Source of the DNA: Streptomyces sp. WZ.A104
GTDB lineage: Bacteria > Actinomycetota > Actinomycetes > Streptomycetales > Streptomycetaceae
DNA length: 53,754 nucleotides
Assembly: GCF_002382885.1 (NCBI RefSeq)
Contig: NZ_NWVL01000057.1
Coordinates: 1-53,754, forward strand
Reading direction: 5' to 3'
The notes beneath the pieces are model-generated. The model did no database searches and had not been told where the DNA came from. It saw nothing but the letters and a program-made list of their open reading frames with translations. Below, in pieces: positions 23,035-31,699 of the stretch; position 1 is the first letter of the stretch; the number at the start of each line of letters is the position of its first letter. The position numbers were made by a program, and so were the translations under genes.

Positions 23035-25257
23035 CTATTCCCCGGTGTCCCGGGCGGTGACCTCGCCGGTCTTGATGTACCGGGCGAGGTTGGCGATCTT
23101 GCCTTCCGCACCGAGGTCCTCCAGCACCCCGACGCCCCACAGGACGTCTTGGGTGCCTTCGTGCTTGACCATGCCGGGGGAGACCCCGAGGCGGAAGCTG
23201 CCGGGCACGGTCTTGCCGTCCTGGTCGTAGGGCAGGACGTCCAGGGGGCTGGGGCCGTCGGCGGTGTAGACGGCGCAGTCGGAGAGGACCGCGACGGGGT
23301 AGCGGCCGGTGGCGGCGGCGAGGGCGACCATCTTGCGGTGCATGTTGATCCGGGCCCGGGAGATGACGGCGGCCCGGATGTCGGGTCGCCACGTCGGCCG
23401 GGCCAGCGCGGGCCACGCCTGCCCCGGCACCCACCCGCCGCCGCGGGCCTTCTCCTGCAGCTTGCCGATACCGCCCTTGACAGTCATCTTCACCGCGTCC
23501 ACCACGATCCCCAGCTCAGGATCCCGCCCCTTGTATCCGTCCATCGCCTCCAAGAAGCCGCCCGGGGGCAGCTTCTCCGCCACACCGAGGTCGGCCATCG
23601 TGGCGACGTAGGCGTCGCGCAGCCGCTTGTACCAGCCGTCCAGGAACCGCCCGCTCCGAGGCCGCACCCACGCCTCAACAGGGGTGACGTCGTAGCCGAG
23701 CTCGACCGCGTACGCCACGGTCGGCGTCGCGTACCAGGCCGGCCCCTCGGGCCGCTCCCCGGTCGGGGTGAACGGGCTGGGCAGCAGGCCCCCTTCAAGG
23801 TCGCGCCACTGCTTGGCGACCTTCACCCGGCTGAGGTCGACGTGAGAGAGGTCCACCAGCCACGAGCCGGGCACCGCTGGGTCGAAGACCGGGCTGGTGA
23901 CGTGCTCGGGCGGTGAGTCCAGGCCGACGACCGCGCCGTTGGCGGCCGCGCCGAACGCCAGGTTCACGTCGATGCCCACCAGATGGGGCTGCATGCACTC
24001 CGCGTCGGTGAGGTCCCTAGCCCAGTCGTAGGCCTCCTCGAACAGCCGCTCCTGGGGCCCGCGGATGTGGAAGCGGGGCAGGTGGGCCAGGACGGGGTGC
24101 CCGTCGATCGCCTCGCACGGCGCGGGATCGACCGGCTCCTTGCCCAGGGAGCCGGGCCGGTGCTCGGAGTGCCGTTTGCCGTCCTGGTCCGGCTCGCTGG
24201 CGCGGGTGGGCGGGTTGAGCGCGGTCATCAGCTCCAGCCCGCTCACCGCCGTGGACCCGACCGGTGTCATCACCCGGTGCGCGTACACCCCCAGCACCCG
24301 GGCCAGCTCCGCCGGCTCCAGCTTGGCGGCGTGGCCCCAGGCGCGGTCGTCCAGGGCGTTCCAGGAGGGGATGCACAGCTGGACACACTGGCGCCGCCCA
24401 CCGCTGACAGGGCGGTAGATCCGCGCCCACGGGCCCAGCCCGCGCCGGGTCAGCTTCCACCCCGCCCGCTCCAGCAGCTTGATGACCTTGTGGCCCTCCG
24501 GGAGCCGCCCGGCCGACCGCTCTTCGCCCGACAGGGCAGCGGGCAGGCCGTAGCGCTCGCACGCTGCTGCGGTCAGGACCAGCAGTGGGTCGGCGTCCTT
24601 GCCCGACGCGTGCAGCTTCTCCGCCCCCACCCGCGCCTCGGCCAGCGCCCATTCCACCAGGGAAGGCAGGGACCCCGCGGGCACGTCCAGGAGCAGGCCG
24701 CCGGTGCCGTAGCCGGTCACCTGCCGCTCGTCGTCGGCGTCCAGGACGAGCAGCGGACCGTGGGCGTATACGCCGGATCCTGCGGGCGCGGGGGAGCTGG
24801 CGGCGGTGGCCCGGGGTGCGCCGGGGCGGCGTGAGCCGCGTGCCGGGCGCGGGGCGGCAGTCGGTGACGGCGGTGTGGACGCAGGAGCCGGTACGGGAGA
24901 GGCCGGTACGGGGGCGGCCACCGCCACCACAGGCGCGGAAGGCGCTACCTCGACGACGGCGTGGGGTGCCGTGGCAGCCGGGGTGGCGGGCGGGGTGCCG
25001 CCCTCGGTGGCCGTGGGGGAGGGGTAGAGGCGGGCGAGCTGCTTCAGCAGGTGGGCGTAGGGCTCCCGCTGGGGCGGGCGGGGTTCGGTCTTGCCCGACT
25101 CCCACGCGCCGACGGTCGCCCGCCGCACGTCCAGGGTGGCGGCTACCTCTTCGAGGGTGAGCCCATGGGCCTGTCGCAGGCGCTTGCGCTCGGCGGGCGG
25201 GGGCAGCGGCGACCGGGACGCGACGAGCGCGTCAACAGCATCGAACAACTCGGACAT
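23035..25257 (-). CDS. tap: Telomere-associated protein Tap
   Basis: 740 residues from the ATG at 25257, after GGAGG; an upstream in-frame ATG gives a longer form without support. An XRE-type helix-turn-helix opens the protein (RLRQAHGLTLEEVAATLDVR, RATVGAWESGKTEPRPP). A Pro/Ala-rich linker follows (about 75-150), then the conserved Tap body: GVYAHGPLLVLDADDERQVT, GRLPEGHKVIKLLERAGWKL, QPHLVGIDVNLAFGAAANGA, GFLEAMDGYKGRDPELG and WRPDIRAAVISRARINMHRK. Tap binds telomere 3' overhangs and recruits Tpg. Length and order match chromosomal Tap proteins. Divergent from the HIT gene, with a palindromic operator candidate just upstream. Confidence 0.93.
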   Translation of the reverse strand: MSELFDAVDALVASRSPLPPPAERKRLRQAHGLTLEEVAATLDVRRATVGAWESGKTEPRPPQREPYAHLLKQLARLYPSPTATEGGTPPATPAATAPHAVVEVAPSAPVVAVAAPVPASPVPAPASTPPSPTAAPRPARGSRRPGAPRATAASSPAPAGSGVYAHGPLLVLDADDERQVTGYGTGGLLLDVPAGSLPSLVEWALAEARVGAEKLHASGKDADPLLVLTAAACERYGLPAALSGEERSAGRLPEGHKVIKLLERAGWKLTRRGLGPWARIYRPVSGGRRQCVQLCIPSWNALDDRAWGHAAKLEPAELARVLGVYAHRVMTPVGSTAVSGLELMTALNPPTRASEPDQDGKRHSEHRPGSLGKEPVDPAPCEAIDGHPVLAHLPRFHIRGPQERLFEEAYDWARDLTDAECMQPHLVGIDVNLAFGAAANGAVVGLDSPPEHVTSPVFDPAVPGSWLVDLSHVDLSRVKVAKQWRDLEGGLLPSPFTPTGERPEGPAWYATPTVAYAVELGYDVTPVEAWVRPRSGRFLDGWYKRLRDAYVATMADLGVAEKLPPGGFLEAMDGYKGRDPELGIVVDAVKMTVKGGIGKLQEKARGGGWVPGQAWPALARPTWRPDIRAAVISRARINMHRKMVALAAATGRYPVAVLSDCAVYTADGPSPLDVLPYDQDGKTVPGSFRLGVSPGMVKHEGTQDVLWGVGVLEDLGAEGKIANLARYIKTGEVTARDTGE

Positions 25258-25364
25258 GGTGAACCTCCGCCATCCACTATATCCGCGAAACGCGCATATG
25301 CAGTGCAACTGCCGTTCGAATAGCGTACTTTACGCGTACCAACGTCGGCATGTAAGTTCTGGCC
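25258..25364. promoter_or_regulatory. tap promoter region with inverted and direct repeats
   Basis: A 21-bp imperfect palindrome lies at 25279-25299 (ATATCCGCG, AAA spacer, CGCGCATAT; 8 of 9 pairs match), 22 bp upstream of the tap ATG. GCGTAC occurs twice in direct orientation at 25323-25328 and 25334-25339, 11 bp apart. The region is divergent, serving tap and the HIT gene. Because Tap carries an XRE-type DNA-binding domain, autoregulation through the palindrome is plausible. Confidence 0.45.
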
Positions 25365-25843
25365 ATGACGGGTGACTGGCGATCGGACCGGATCGGCGCT
25401 GCGCTGAAGGGCGAGAACCCGACCGTGCTTCGACGATGGCGGCGGGCTTTGCGGCGATCGGTGACGTCCAGTTTCTGCCCGGCTACTCGGTCCTCCTTGT
25501 CGACGACCCGGATGTGCAGCGACTGTCTGACCTGCCGAGGCCGAAACGACTCTCCTTCCTGTCCGACATGGACCACCTCGGCGAGGCGGTCGAGCGTGTC
25601 TGCCGACGGATGGATCCAGCGTTCCGACGGGTCAACCTGGAGATCCTGGGCAACACCGATCCCTTCCTGCACGCGCACGTCTGGCCGCGGTTCGAGTGGG
25701 AACCATCCAACGTGATGAGCAGGCCAGTGTGGCTCTATCCGCAGGAACGCTGGAGTGACGAGCAGTTCAAGCTCGGTCCGCAGCATGACGTGCTGCGCGA
25801 TGCGATCAGCGACGAACTGGACCAACTGCGCTCGATGCCCTGA
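25365..25843 (+). pseudogene. HIT-family hydrolase, apparent one-base frameshift
   Basis: The natural N-terminus appears to be MTGDWRSDRIGAALKGENPT at 25365, but this frame must change near 25435 to continue into AAGFAAIGDVQFLPGYSVLL. An open frame from ATG 25436 to 25843 covers the rest: PKRLSFLSDMDHLGEAVERV, RRVNLEILGNTDPFLHAHVW and ERWSDEQFKLGPQHDVL. LHAHVWPRF is the HIT-type HxH motif of nucleotide hydrolases or transferases acting on dinucleoside polyphosphates. The joint reads as VLRR directly followed by MAAGF, consistent with a single lost base. It may be a real mutation, a sequencing error, or start at 25436 as a shortened protein. Confidence 0.65.
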
Positions 25844-25975
25844 GCCTGGAGACACCATGACGGCGGCACGACACACAGCCCTGGCCCAGATGGATCGCCG
25901 CGTGTTCGCAGAGGCCTGCCGTGACACCGCCCGCAGGCCCCCACCCGCTACCCGCGCCACCCTCAGGAGTGCTGT

Positions 25976-28399
25976 ATGACCGTGGTTGCCGCCACCCCCG
26001 GCCTGCCGGAGAAGCGGGCGCTGTTCCCCGACCAGGCGGAAGCCGTCTCCCGGGTGGCGCGGCATTTGCGGCGTCCCGGGACACGGGGGCTGTACGTCGC
26101 GGCGACCGGGACGGGCAAGACCCTGGTCTCGATCCGCGTTACCGACGAACTCCAGGCGCGTCTGGTCCTGTTCGTCGTGCCCACCCTCGACCTGGCCGCC
26201 CAGACCGCACTGGCCTGGCGGCGCGACGGCCACACCGAGCACATGGTCATCGTCTCCTCCATGGACGCCGCCGGCCGCGACGCCCTGGTCGCCGCTCGCG
26301 TCATGTCCAGCAGCGACCACGTCACCCTGGCCGCCCTGATGTCGGTGGTGGGGGAGAGGGAGGGCCAGATCCCGGCCCTGACGCTGATCTGTACCTACGA
26401 CTCACTCGACAAGATCCAGGAGACCCGTAACACCGCATATGCGGTGCCGCCGTTCGACCTGGCGATCATGGACGAGGCGCACCGCGTTGCCGGTCGCTCG
26501 GACAAGAAGTGGGCCGCCGTCCACGACAACCAGCGCATCCGGGCAGAGCGCCGCCTCTACATGACCGCCACCCCCCGCATCTTCGCCGCCCCGGACCTGG
26601 CCGAGTCCGCCGACACCACCCGCCCCCGCCGCACCCCCGACTTCCCGGGCCCGGCGGCCGACCTGTTCGCCAACTCCATGGACAACGAACAGGTCTACGG
26701 GAAAAAGATCTTCGAGTATCCGCTGGCCCAGGCGATCGAGGACGGCCGGGCACCGGACTACCGCATCGTGGTGCCCACCCTCACCGACGACGACCTGCGC
26801 CGCCGCATCAACCTTCCCGCACCCGACCCCGACGGCGAGGGCGAAGGGCCGGACCAGGCGCTGCGCACCACCGCTCTGCACCTGGCCGTGCTGCGCGCCA
26901 TGGCCGACCACGGCCTGAAGAAGGTGCTGGTCTACTTCAACCTGACCTCCGATGCCCGCCTCTTCGCCCGCGAACTGCCCCACACCCTGCGCCAGCTCGC
27001 GGCCACGGACCCCCACCTCGTCCCCGCCACCCGGCTGGAGACGCTGTTCGTCCACGGCGAGGACACCCCCCAACGGCGCGAGGAGACCTTCACCCGCTTC
27101 GCGCAAGCCCCCTTGGCGATCCTGGCCAACGCACGCCTGGTCGCCGAGGGCGTCGACATCCCCAGCGTGGATGCCGTCGTCTTTGCCGACCCCACCCGCA
27201 GCGTCATCCGCTGCGTCCAGGCCCTGGGCCGCGCCCTGCGCCTGGACGTCTCCGGCAAGACCGCCTCCCTCATCGTCCCCGTCTGCCTCCCGCCCGACGC
27301 GACCCCCGAGGACATCCTCGGCACCGCCTACGAGCCGGTGTGGGCGATCGCCTCCGCCCTGGCCAGCCACGACCACCGCATCCTGGAACGCCTACCCGAC
27401 AAGGCCAACCGCCTGCCCAAGGAGACCAGCGACGTCATCGAACGCCGCTGGCACTTCGACTTCACCGTCCACCCCGAACGCATCGCCCAGGCCATGGACC
27501 TCGTCTCCTTCGACCCCCGAGACCCGGCCACATCCCGCTCCCGCCGCCTCGGGCTCGCCGCCGCCCAGGCCTACCACGACCAGCACGGCCACCTCGACGT
27601 CCCCACCGACTACACCGACCCCACCGGCCACACCCTGGGCACCTTCATCACCACCATGCGCGACGCCCGCAAAGCCGGCCGCCTGGAGGCGGACTGGGTC
27701 GCCGAACTCGACGCCCTGGACATGATCTGGGACAAGCACGACGCCGCCTGGCGCTCCCATCTCACCGCGGCAGCCGACCACCACCGCACCCACGGCCACC
27801 TTGCCGTCCCCGCCACCACCCCGCTCGGAGCCTGGCTCGCCGAACAACGACACCTCGATGCAGCCGGTCAGCTCGCCCCCGCCCGCGCCCACGCGCTGAA
27901 CGAGATCGACCCGATCTGGCGCCTCCCTTACGGTGCCGACTGGCACCGCAAGTACCACCTCCTGCGCACCCACCTCCAAGCGGGCAACGACCCCGCCGCC
28001 CTCACGCCCGACACCCGGATCGCCGGGGTCAACATCACCTCCTGGCTCACCCGCCAGCTCACCCGCTGGGCCACCCTGCACCCCGGCCAGCGCGACCTGC
28101 TCACCGCACTCGACCTCCCCCCCCCCACCAACCCCCTGACACCCGCCCGCCGCACCCGCCGCACCTTCGCCCAGACCGTGCAGCTCCTGGAACTCTTCCT
28201 CCACCGCCACGGCCGCGCCCCCACCGCCCGCGAAACCCTCCGCGTCGACGGCGACACCGTCCAGATCGGCCCCTGGTTCGCCAAGACCCGCACCAAGCAC
28301 CGCGAAGGCCGACTCCCCGCCGACCACGTAGCCCTCATCGCCCTTCTCTTCGACGGAGACTGGTGCGCCCCCGACCCCGCCCCGGCCGCCCCGGCATGA
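25976..28399 (+). CDS. DEAH-box helicase with helicase-associated domains
   Basis: 807 residues from ATG at 25976. Superfamily 2 helicase: Q-like FPDQAEAVSRVARHL, Walker A AATGTGKTLVSI (about residues 42-53), DEAH at residues 165-168 (IMDEAHRVAGRSDKKW), YMTATPRIF, motif IV-VI region HGEDTPQRREETFTRF, VDIPSVDAVVFADPTRSVIR and CVQALGRALRL. The C-terminal third carries helicase-associated repeats (AAQAYHDQHGHLDVPTDYTD; LTAAADHHRTHGHLAVPATT) seen in Streptomyces helicases often located near chromosome ends. It follows the HIT gene and is transcribed away from tap. A close paralogue lies at 51785-53754. It probably remodels nucleic acid or protein-DNA complexes; exact role unknown. Confidence 0.9.
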   Translation: MTVVAATPGLPEKRALFPDQAEAVSRVARHLRRPGTRGLYVAATGTGKTLVSIRVTDELQARLVLFVVPTLDLAAQTALAWRRDGHTEHMVIVSSMDAAGRDALVAARVMSSSDHVTLAALMSVVGEREGQIPALTLICTYDSLDKIQETRNTAYAVPPFDLAIMDEAHRVAGRSDKKWAAVHDNQRIRAERRLYMTATPRIFAAPDLAESADTTRPRRTPDFPGPAADLFANSMDNEQVYGKKIFEYPLAQAIEDGRAPDYRIVVPTLTDDDLRRRINLPAPDPDGEGEGPDQALRTTALHLAVLRAMADHGLKKVLVYFNLTSDARLFARELPHTLRQLAATDPHLVPATRLETLFVHGEDTPQRREETFTRFAQAPLAILANARLVAEGVDIPSVDAVVFADPTRSVIRCVQALGRALRLDVSGKTASLIVPVCLPPDATPEDILGTAYEPVWAIASALASHDHRILERLPDKANRLPKETSDVIERRWHFDFTVHPERIAQAMDLVSFDPRDPATSRSRRLGLAAAQAYHDQHGHLDVPTDYTDPTGHTLGTFITTMRDARKAGRLEADWVAELDALDMIWDKHDAAWRSHLTAAADHHRTHGHLAVPATTPLGAWLAEQRHLDAAGQLAPARAHALNEIDPIWRLPYGADWHRKYHLLRTHLQAGNDPAALTPDTRIAGVNITSWLTRQLTRWATLHPGQRDLLTALDLPPPTNPLTPARRTRRTFAQTVQLLELFLHRHGRAPTARETLRVDGDTVQIGPWFAKTRTKHREGRLPADHVALIALLFDGDWCAPDPAPAAPA

Positions 28400-28554
28400 C
28401 CTGCCCCTCCCCGACGCCCACCCCACCCCCGCGCGGGCACCCCCGCGCCGGCATCCGATCCCCGGCGGACCACCAGCACATATGACCGCCTGTCACCAGG
28501 CGCTGTACTCCTGGGAACATGAGGCAACCCCACCGCCTCACCCCGGGAGCCCGA

Positions 28555-29280
28555 GTGACCCACCGCCCCCTTCTTCCGCTGGCTGCCGCCCTGCTCGCCC
28601 TGTCGCTGGCCGCCTGCAACCCGCAGACCCCGGACGACGATGCCAAGCAGCCCGGCGCCGCACCCACGACGTCCACCGGCTCGTCCGGAGCCGCGGGTGG
28701 ACCCCCGGAAGGCGCCCTCAGCCTCACCGCCGCCATCGCGAAGATCCCGACGGGCGACGAGAGGCGCGACGGATACGAACGCGACAGCTTCAAGCACTGG
28801 ACCGACGAAGACCAGGACGGGTGCCCCACCCGCGCCGAAGTCCTCATCGAAGAAGCCACCACGAAACCCGAACAGGGCGAGCGCTGCACCCTCACCGGCG
28901 GAGCGTGGACCTCCTCCTACGACAACGTCGAGGTCACGGACGCCAAGCGCCTGGACATCGACCACATGGTCCCCCTCGCCGAAGCATGGGACAGCGGCGC
29001 CCACGCCTGGAGCGACGAGCGCCGCCAGGCATACGCCAACGACCTCACCGCCCCCCGCTCCCTGATCGCGGTCACCGCCAAGACCAACCGCTCCAAAGGT
29101 GACAAAGACCCCGCCGACTGGCTCCCCCCGGCCACCAACGCCCACTGCACCTACGCAGCCGACTGGACCGCGACCAAGCTCCGCTGGCAGCTCAACGCGG
29201 ACAACGCCGAACGCACCGCCCTGCTCGACCTCGCCGGCCAGTGCCCCGACACCGTCGTCGAGTACGAACCCGCCCCCTGA
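28555..29280 (+). CDS. HNH endonuclease family lipoprotein (GmrSD C-terminal/DUF1524-like)
   Basis: 241 residues from the GTG at 28555 (GGGAG just upstream); ATG at 28519 would add 12 residues. A lipoprotein signal peptide ends at LAAC (LLPLAAALLALSLAACN), so the enzyme is likely anchored outside the cell. The nuclease part shows DSFKHWTDEDQDGCPTRAEV, LTGGAWTSSYDNVEV, the catalytic-type LDIDHMVPLAEAWDSGA, RRQAYANDLTAPRSLIAVTA, KTNRSKGDKDPADWLPP and ATKLRWQLNADNAERTALL. Such secreted HNH proteins are common in Streptomyces and presumably degrade extracellular nucleic acid. The broken gene at 672-2888 is its paralogue. Confidence 0.88.
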   Translation: MTHRPLLPLAAALLALSLAACNPQTPDDDAKQPGAAPTTSTGSSGAAGGPPEGALSLTAAIAKIPTGDERRDGYERDSFKHWTDEDQDGCPTRAEVLIEEATTKPEQGERCTLTGGAWTSSYDNVEVTDAKRLDIDHMVPLAEAWDSGAHAWSDERRQAYANDLTAPRSLIAVTAKTNRSKGDKDPADWLPPATNAHCTYAADWTATKLRWQLNADNAERTALLDLAGQCPDTVVEYEPAP

Positions 29281-29523
29281 ACCCGCACCCGCGCACCGCG
29301 GCCGCCCTCACCCCAAGCCGCTCCGCCACCCTGCAGCGTCCCACTCGTTCGGACCCGGACCCCGCTGCGCCGCCCACACACCCCGGGGCAGATACCGGAT
29401 CATGACGGGCGGAGCCCGGCCGGACGCCCTCGCACGTCGACCGGCCGGGCCACGCCTATCCGTTCAGGAACGTTGAGTACCTCTGCGGATGTTCGCGACC
29501 AGAGGCGGGGGCAGCCTTGGCAC

Positions 29524-29850
29524 ATGACACCGCAGTGGAACCACCTGGAGGACGCCCAGCTCGCCCTTGGAACGACGACAGCAGCGGGGGTCCTCGCAGT
29601 GGTGACAGTCGGCTTCGCGCTGCGGCTGATGTTCATCAAGCGAACTCGTTGGGCCCGTGCGCGCGCTGCCTGTGAGACAGCCCTCTTCCTGGGGATAGCT
29701 GCGACGGCGGCCAGCATCCCCTTCCTGTCCATCTGGTACGCCTGGGACCGGGACCTCTGGATCACGCTGGCAGCCAACGCCGCTCTCCCTCCCGTAGCGC
29801 TCTGGTGGGTGCGGTACCGCTACGGATGGCCGAGCCGCAGGAAAAACTGA
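29524..29850 (+). CDS. Small integral membrane protein
   Basis: 108 residues from ATG at 29524. Three hydrophobic segments are visible: ALGTTTAAGVLAVVTVGFAL, TALFLGIAATAASIPFLSIW and ITLAANAALPPVALWWV, with basic loops between (RLMFIKRTRWARARA; RYRYGWPSRRKN). No conserved domain is recognised. It is followed by a short GC-rich hairpin at 29862-29881 that could end its transcript. Upstream TTG at 29473 would add 17 residues with no supporting ribosome site. Confidence 0.65.
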   Translation: MTPQWNHLEDAQLALGTTTAAGVLAVVTVGFALRLMFIKRTRWARARAACETALFLGIAATAASIPFLSIWYAWDRDLWITLAANAALPPVALWWVRYRYGWPSRRKN

Positions 29851-29861
29851 CGCCACACCGA

Positions 29862-29881
29862 CCGGGCGGAGCCACGCCCGG
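29862..29881 (+). terminator. Short GC-rich hairpin after membrane-protein gene
   Basis: Arms CCGGGCG (29862-29868) and CGCCCGG (29875-29881) enclose a 6-nt loop 11 bp after the stop at 29850. Plausible intrinsic-type terminator without a strong T-tract. The following stretch to 30266 holds no gene I can support. Confidence 0.45.
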
Positions 29882-30266
29882 AGAACCGTAAGTGAGTGTT
29901 GGGGATCCTGAGCGTTGTGGCGTAGCAATAGCTGCAGAGCAGTCACCCCTTCGTCCGCCCCCTGCTTACCGCCGCCCCCGGGCCCCGCCGCCTCCTCGAC
30001 ACCCACTCTCCGGACCGACGCCGCACCAACGTTTCCTCCGCCCGGACCGGGAAGCATCACCTGTCGAAGCCAAGGAGCAAGCCCTGGGGCAGACCGGCTC
30101 GGCCACCCGCTACTGACCACGTGCATCAGGCGCCCCAGAGGAAGCTCTCTCCCTCACCGCGGTCGCCGTATCCCCGTACACCGGGCCTCTCTTTGACCTG
30201 ATCCGCCACACCGACGGGCCGCTGACGGTAGAACCAGCACGTGAGAACAGGACAGGGGGGCAGGAC

Positions 30267-31055
30267 ATGGTGGAAGCCGTAAGGGTGCTGCTGCTGTTGA
30301 TGGTGGGGGCAGGGATCTGGGCGGCCTGGCGGCGCAGCCTCTTCCCCGGCGCATGGGCCCACACCTTCCACATGGCATACGCCGAAGAACGCGCCCTGCT
30401 CACCCAGGCGCGCAGACACTTGCGTGCGGTGGACAAGGCCCATCGCCGGGCGGAGAAGGAGGCAGCCGGACAGGTCAAGACGGAGCATGAGAAGCACGAG
30501 CAGCGCATCGGCAGGCTGGAGCGGGAGGTCGCGCTCCTGCAGAACCCCGGCCAGGGCACAGAGCTGGCACGCCTGGGCGGACTTGTCCTGTACGAGCACG
30601 CGGTCGCGGCCTCGCCGGAAGGCCGGCTGCTCCCGCTCCACGGACTCCGCGCCCGGTTCGACCGCGGCGACCGGGTGCACTCCCTTTACCTGACTAAGCC
30701 CGACGGCGGCGGTGACCGGGCGAAGTTCCCGCACCGCCCGGATCCCGCAACGAGCCCGCAGGACAGCGTCCGGCTCTTCGACGAGGAAGAGGTCCGCGAC
30801 TTCGAGATGAAGATCAACGAGGCCGCAGCGCAAGAGAAGGCGTTTCGGGCCGGCCTGGCGGAACAACTCGCCAGGAAGCAGGAAGAGCTGGCCGGAGCAC
30901 GCAAGGACACCACCCGACTGACGGCCGCCGAGCAGAGTCACACGGACGTGAGGGACCACAACCGCACCGACCCCCGCCGCCAGAAGGCCCTCGCCAACCT
31001 GACGGCCACACGCAGCCAGTGGCAGGACATCACCGGGCGCTGGCCGCCGGGGTAG
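30267..31055 (+). CDS. Membrane-anchored coiled-coil hypothetical protein
   Basis: 262 residues from an ATG preceded by GGGGGGCAG. An N-terminal hydrophobic helix (VRVLLLLMVGAGIWAAW) anchors it. Residues about 40-95 (AEERALLTQARRHLRAVDKA, RAEKEAAGQVKTEHEKHEQR, IGRLEREVALLQ) and 165-215 (KINEAAAQEKAFRAGLAEQL, ARKQEELAGARKD) are long charged heptad-like helices. Between them is a shorter beta-like part (LGGLVLYEHAVAASPEGRLL). It is convergent with the DUF6207 gene downstream. I do not recognise the family; the layout suggests a scaffold or envelope-associated protein. Confidence 0.65.
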   Translation: MVEAVRVLLLLMVGAGIWAAWRRSLFPGAWAHTFHMAYAEERALLTQARRHLRAVDKAHRRAEKEAAGQVKTEHEKHEQRIGRLEREVALLQNPGQGTELARLGGLVLYEHAVAASPEGRLLPLHGLRARFDRGDRVHSLYLTKPDGGGDRAKFPHRPDPATSPQDSVRLFDEEEVRDFEMKINEAAAQEKAFRAGLAEQLARKQEELAGARKDTTRLTAAEQSHTDVRDHNRTDPRRQKALANLTATRSQWQDITGRWPPG

Positions 31056-31066
31056 CACGAAGCCTT

Positions 31067-31282
31067 TCACCCATCCTGCTCCCCGGTGCGGCGGATGTCC
31101 GCGTACACCCGGCTCGTCACACCGGCCCGGCCCGGTACCCGCCGTACCAGGGCTGGGCCCGAGGTCGCCCAGCGCTCCTCCAACTGGGCCACCACCAGCC
31201 GGAGCGTGTCCTCGTCCGCCGCGGTGATGTCCAGCACCACCAGGCCGGGCTCGCTGATGTGCTGCTCGCCGATCTCCTTCAT
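31067..31282 (-). CDS. DUF6207 family protein (copy 1)
   Basis: 71 residues from ATG at 31282; a GTG at 31336 lacks a ribosome site, and the copy at 50750-50956 starts at the equivalent point. Core features: HISEPGLVVLDITAADEDTL, VVAQLEERWATSG and AGVTSRVYADIRRTG. This small family is restricted to Streptomyces-like actinobacteria and is of unknown function. It is convergent with the coiled-coil gene. Two relatives lie in this window: an intact one at 50750-50956 and a broken one at 40481-40639. Confidence 0.75.
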   Translation of the reverse strand: MKEIGEQHISEPGLVVLDITAADEDTLRLVVAQLEERWATSGPALVRRVPGRAGVTSRVYADIRRTGEQDG

Positions 31283-31699
31283 GCCGTCCCTGACGCCCAG
31301 CCGATGAGCACGGTTCGCGCCCGTCTGCCCCTTCACCCATCCGGCGGACGCGGTGCTCGGCTCCGATGCCGGGGTCGTAGGCCCGGTCGGCAGGCGGAGG
31401 GCGCCGTCATCGTTTCCCGCCGGGGGCTGCTCACAGGCGGGACGTGACGGAGCGGCAGGCCGCCGGTAGGTCCTCGTCGTGGGGGATGTTGCGGAAGCGG
31501 CCGCTGCGGCGCAGGAGCGTGAGCTCTTCCACGCGGTGGTGGCGTCAGATGGGCGTCAGCAGTGATGGCCACGCCTGTCCCTGCTCACGCTGCTTGGCCG
31601 TCGTGCTCATGGTGTCACGAGGTGACCAAGCTGCTGCCGTAGGCGCCAGCGCTGAAGTATGCGGGCTGGCCCGGAGATGCCCGTTCACACTGGATGTTC
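31283..31699. other. Intergenic stretch, possible small remnant
   Basis: No confident gene. On the minus strand 31431-31532 a 33-codon frame from GTG reads VEELTLLRRSGRFRNIPHDE and ends SVTSRL; its composition is protein-like, so it may be a small gene or the 3' end of a lost one. The rest is GC-rich without recognisable motifs. Confidence 0.3.

Noticed and set aside
22333..23916. 527-codon plus-strand open frame opposite tpg and tap
   Set aside because: Antisense to two recognised telomere genes; Gly/Val/Glu-rich composition, no start signals or domain.
26509..28485. 658-codon plus-strand frame inside helicase 1
   Set aside because: A second frame within the helicase, extremely Arg/Pro/His-rich; a shadow.
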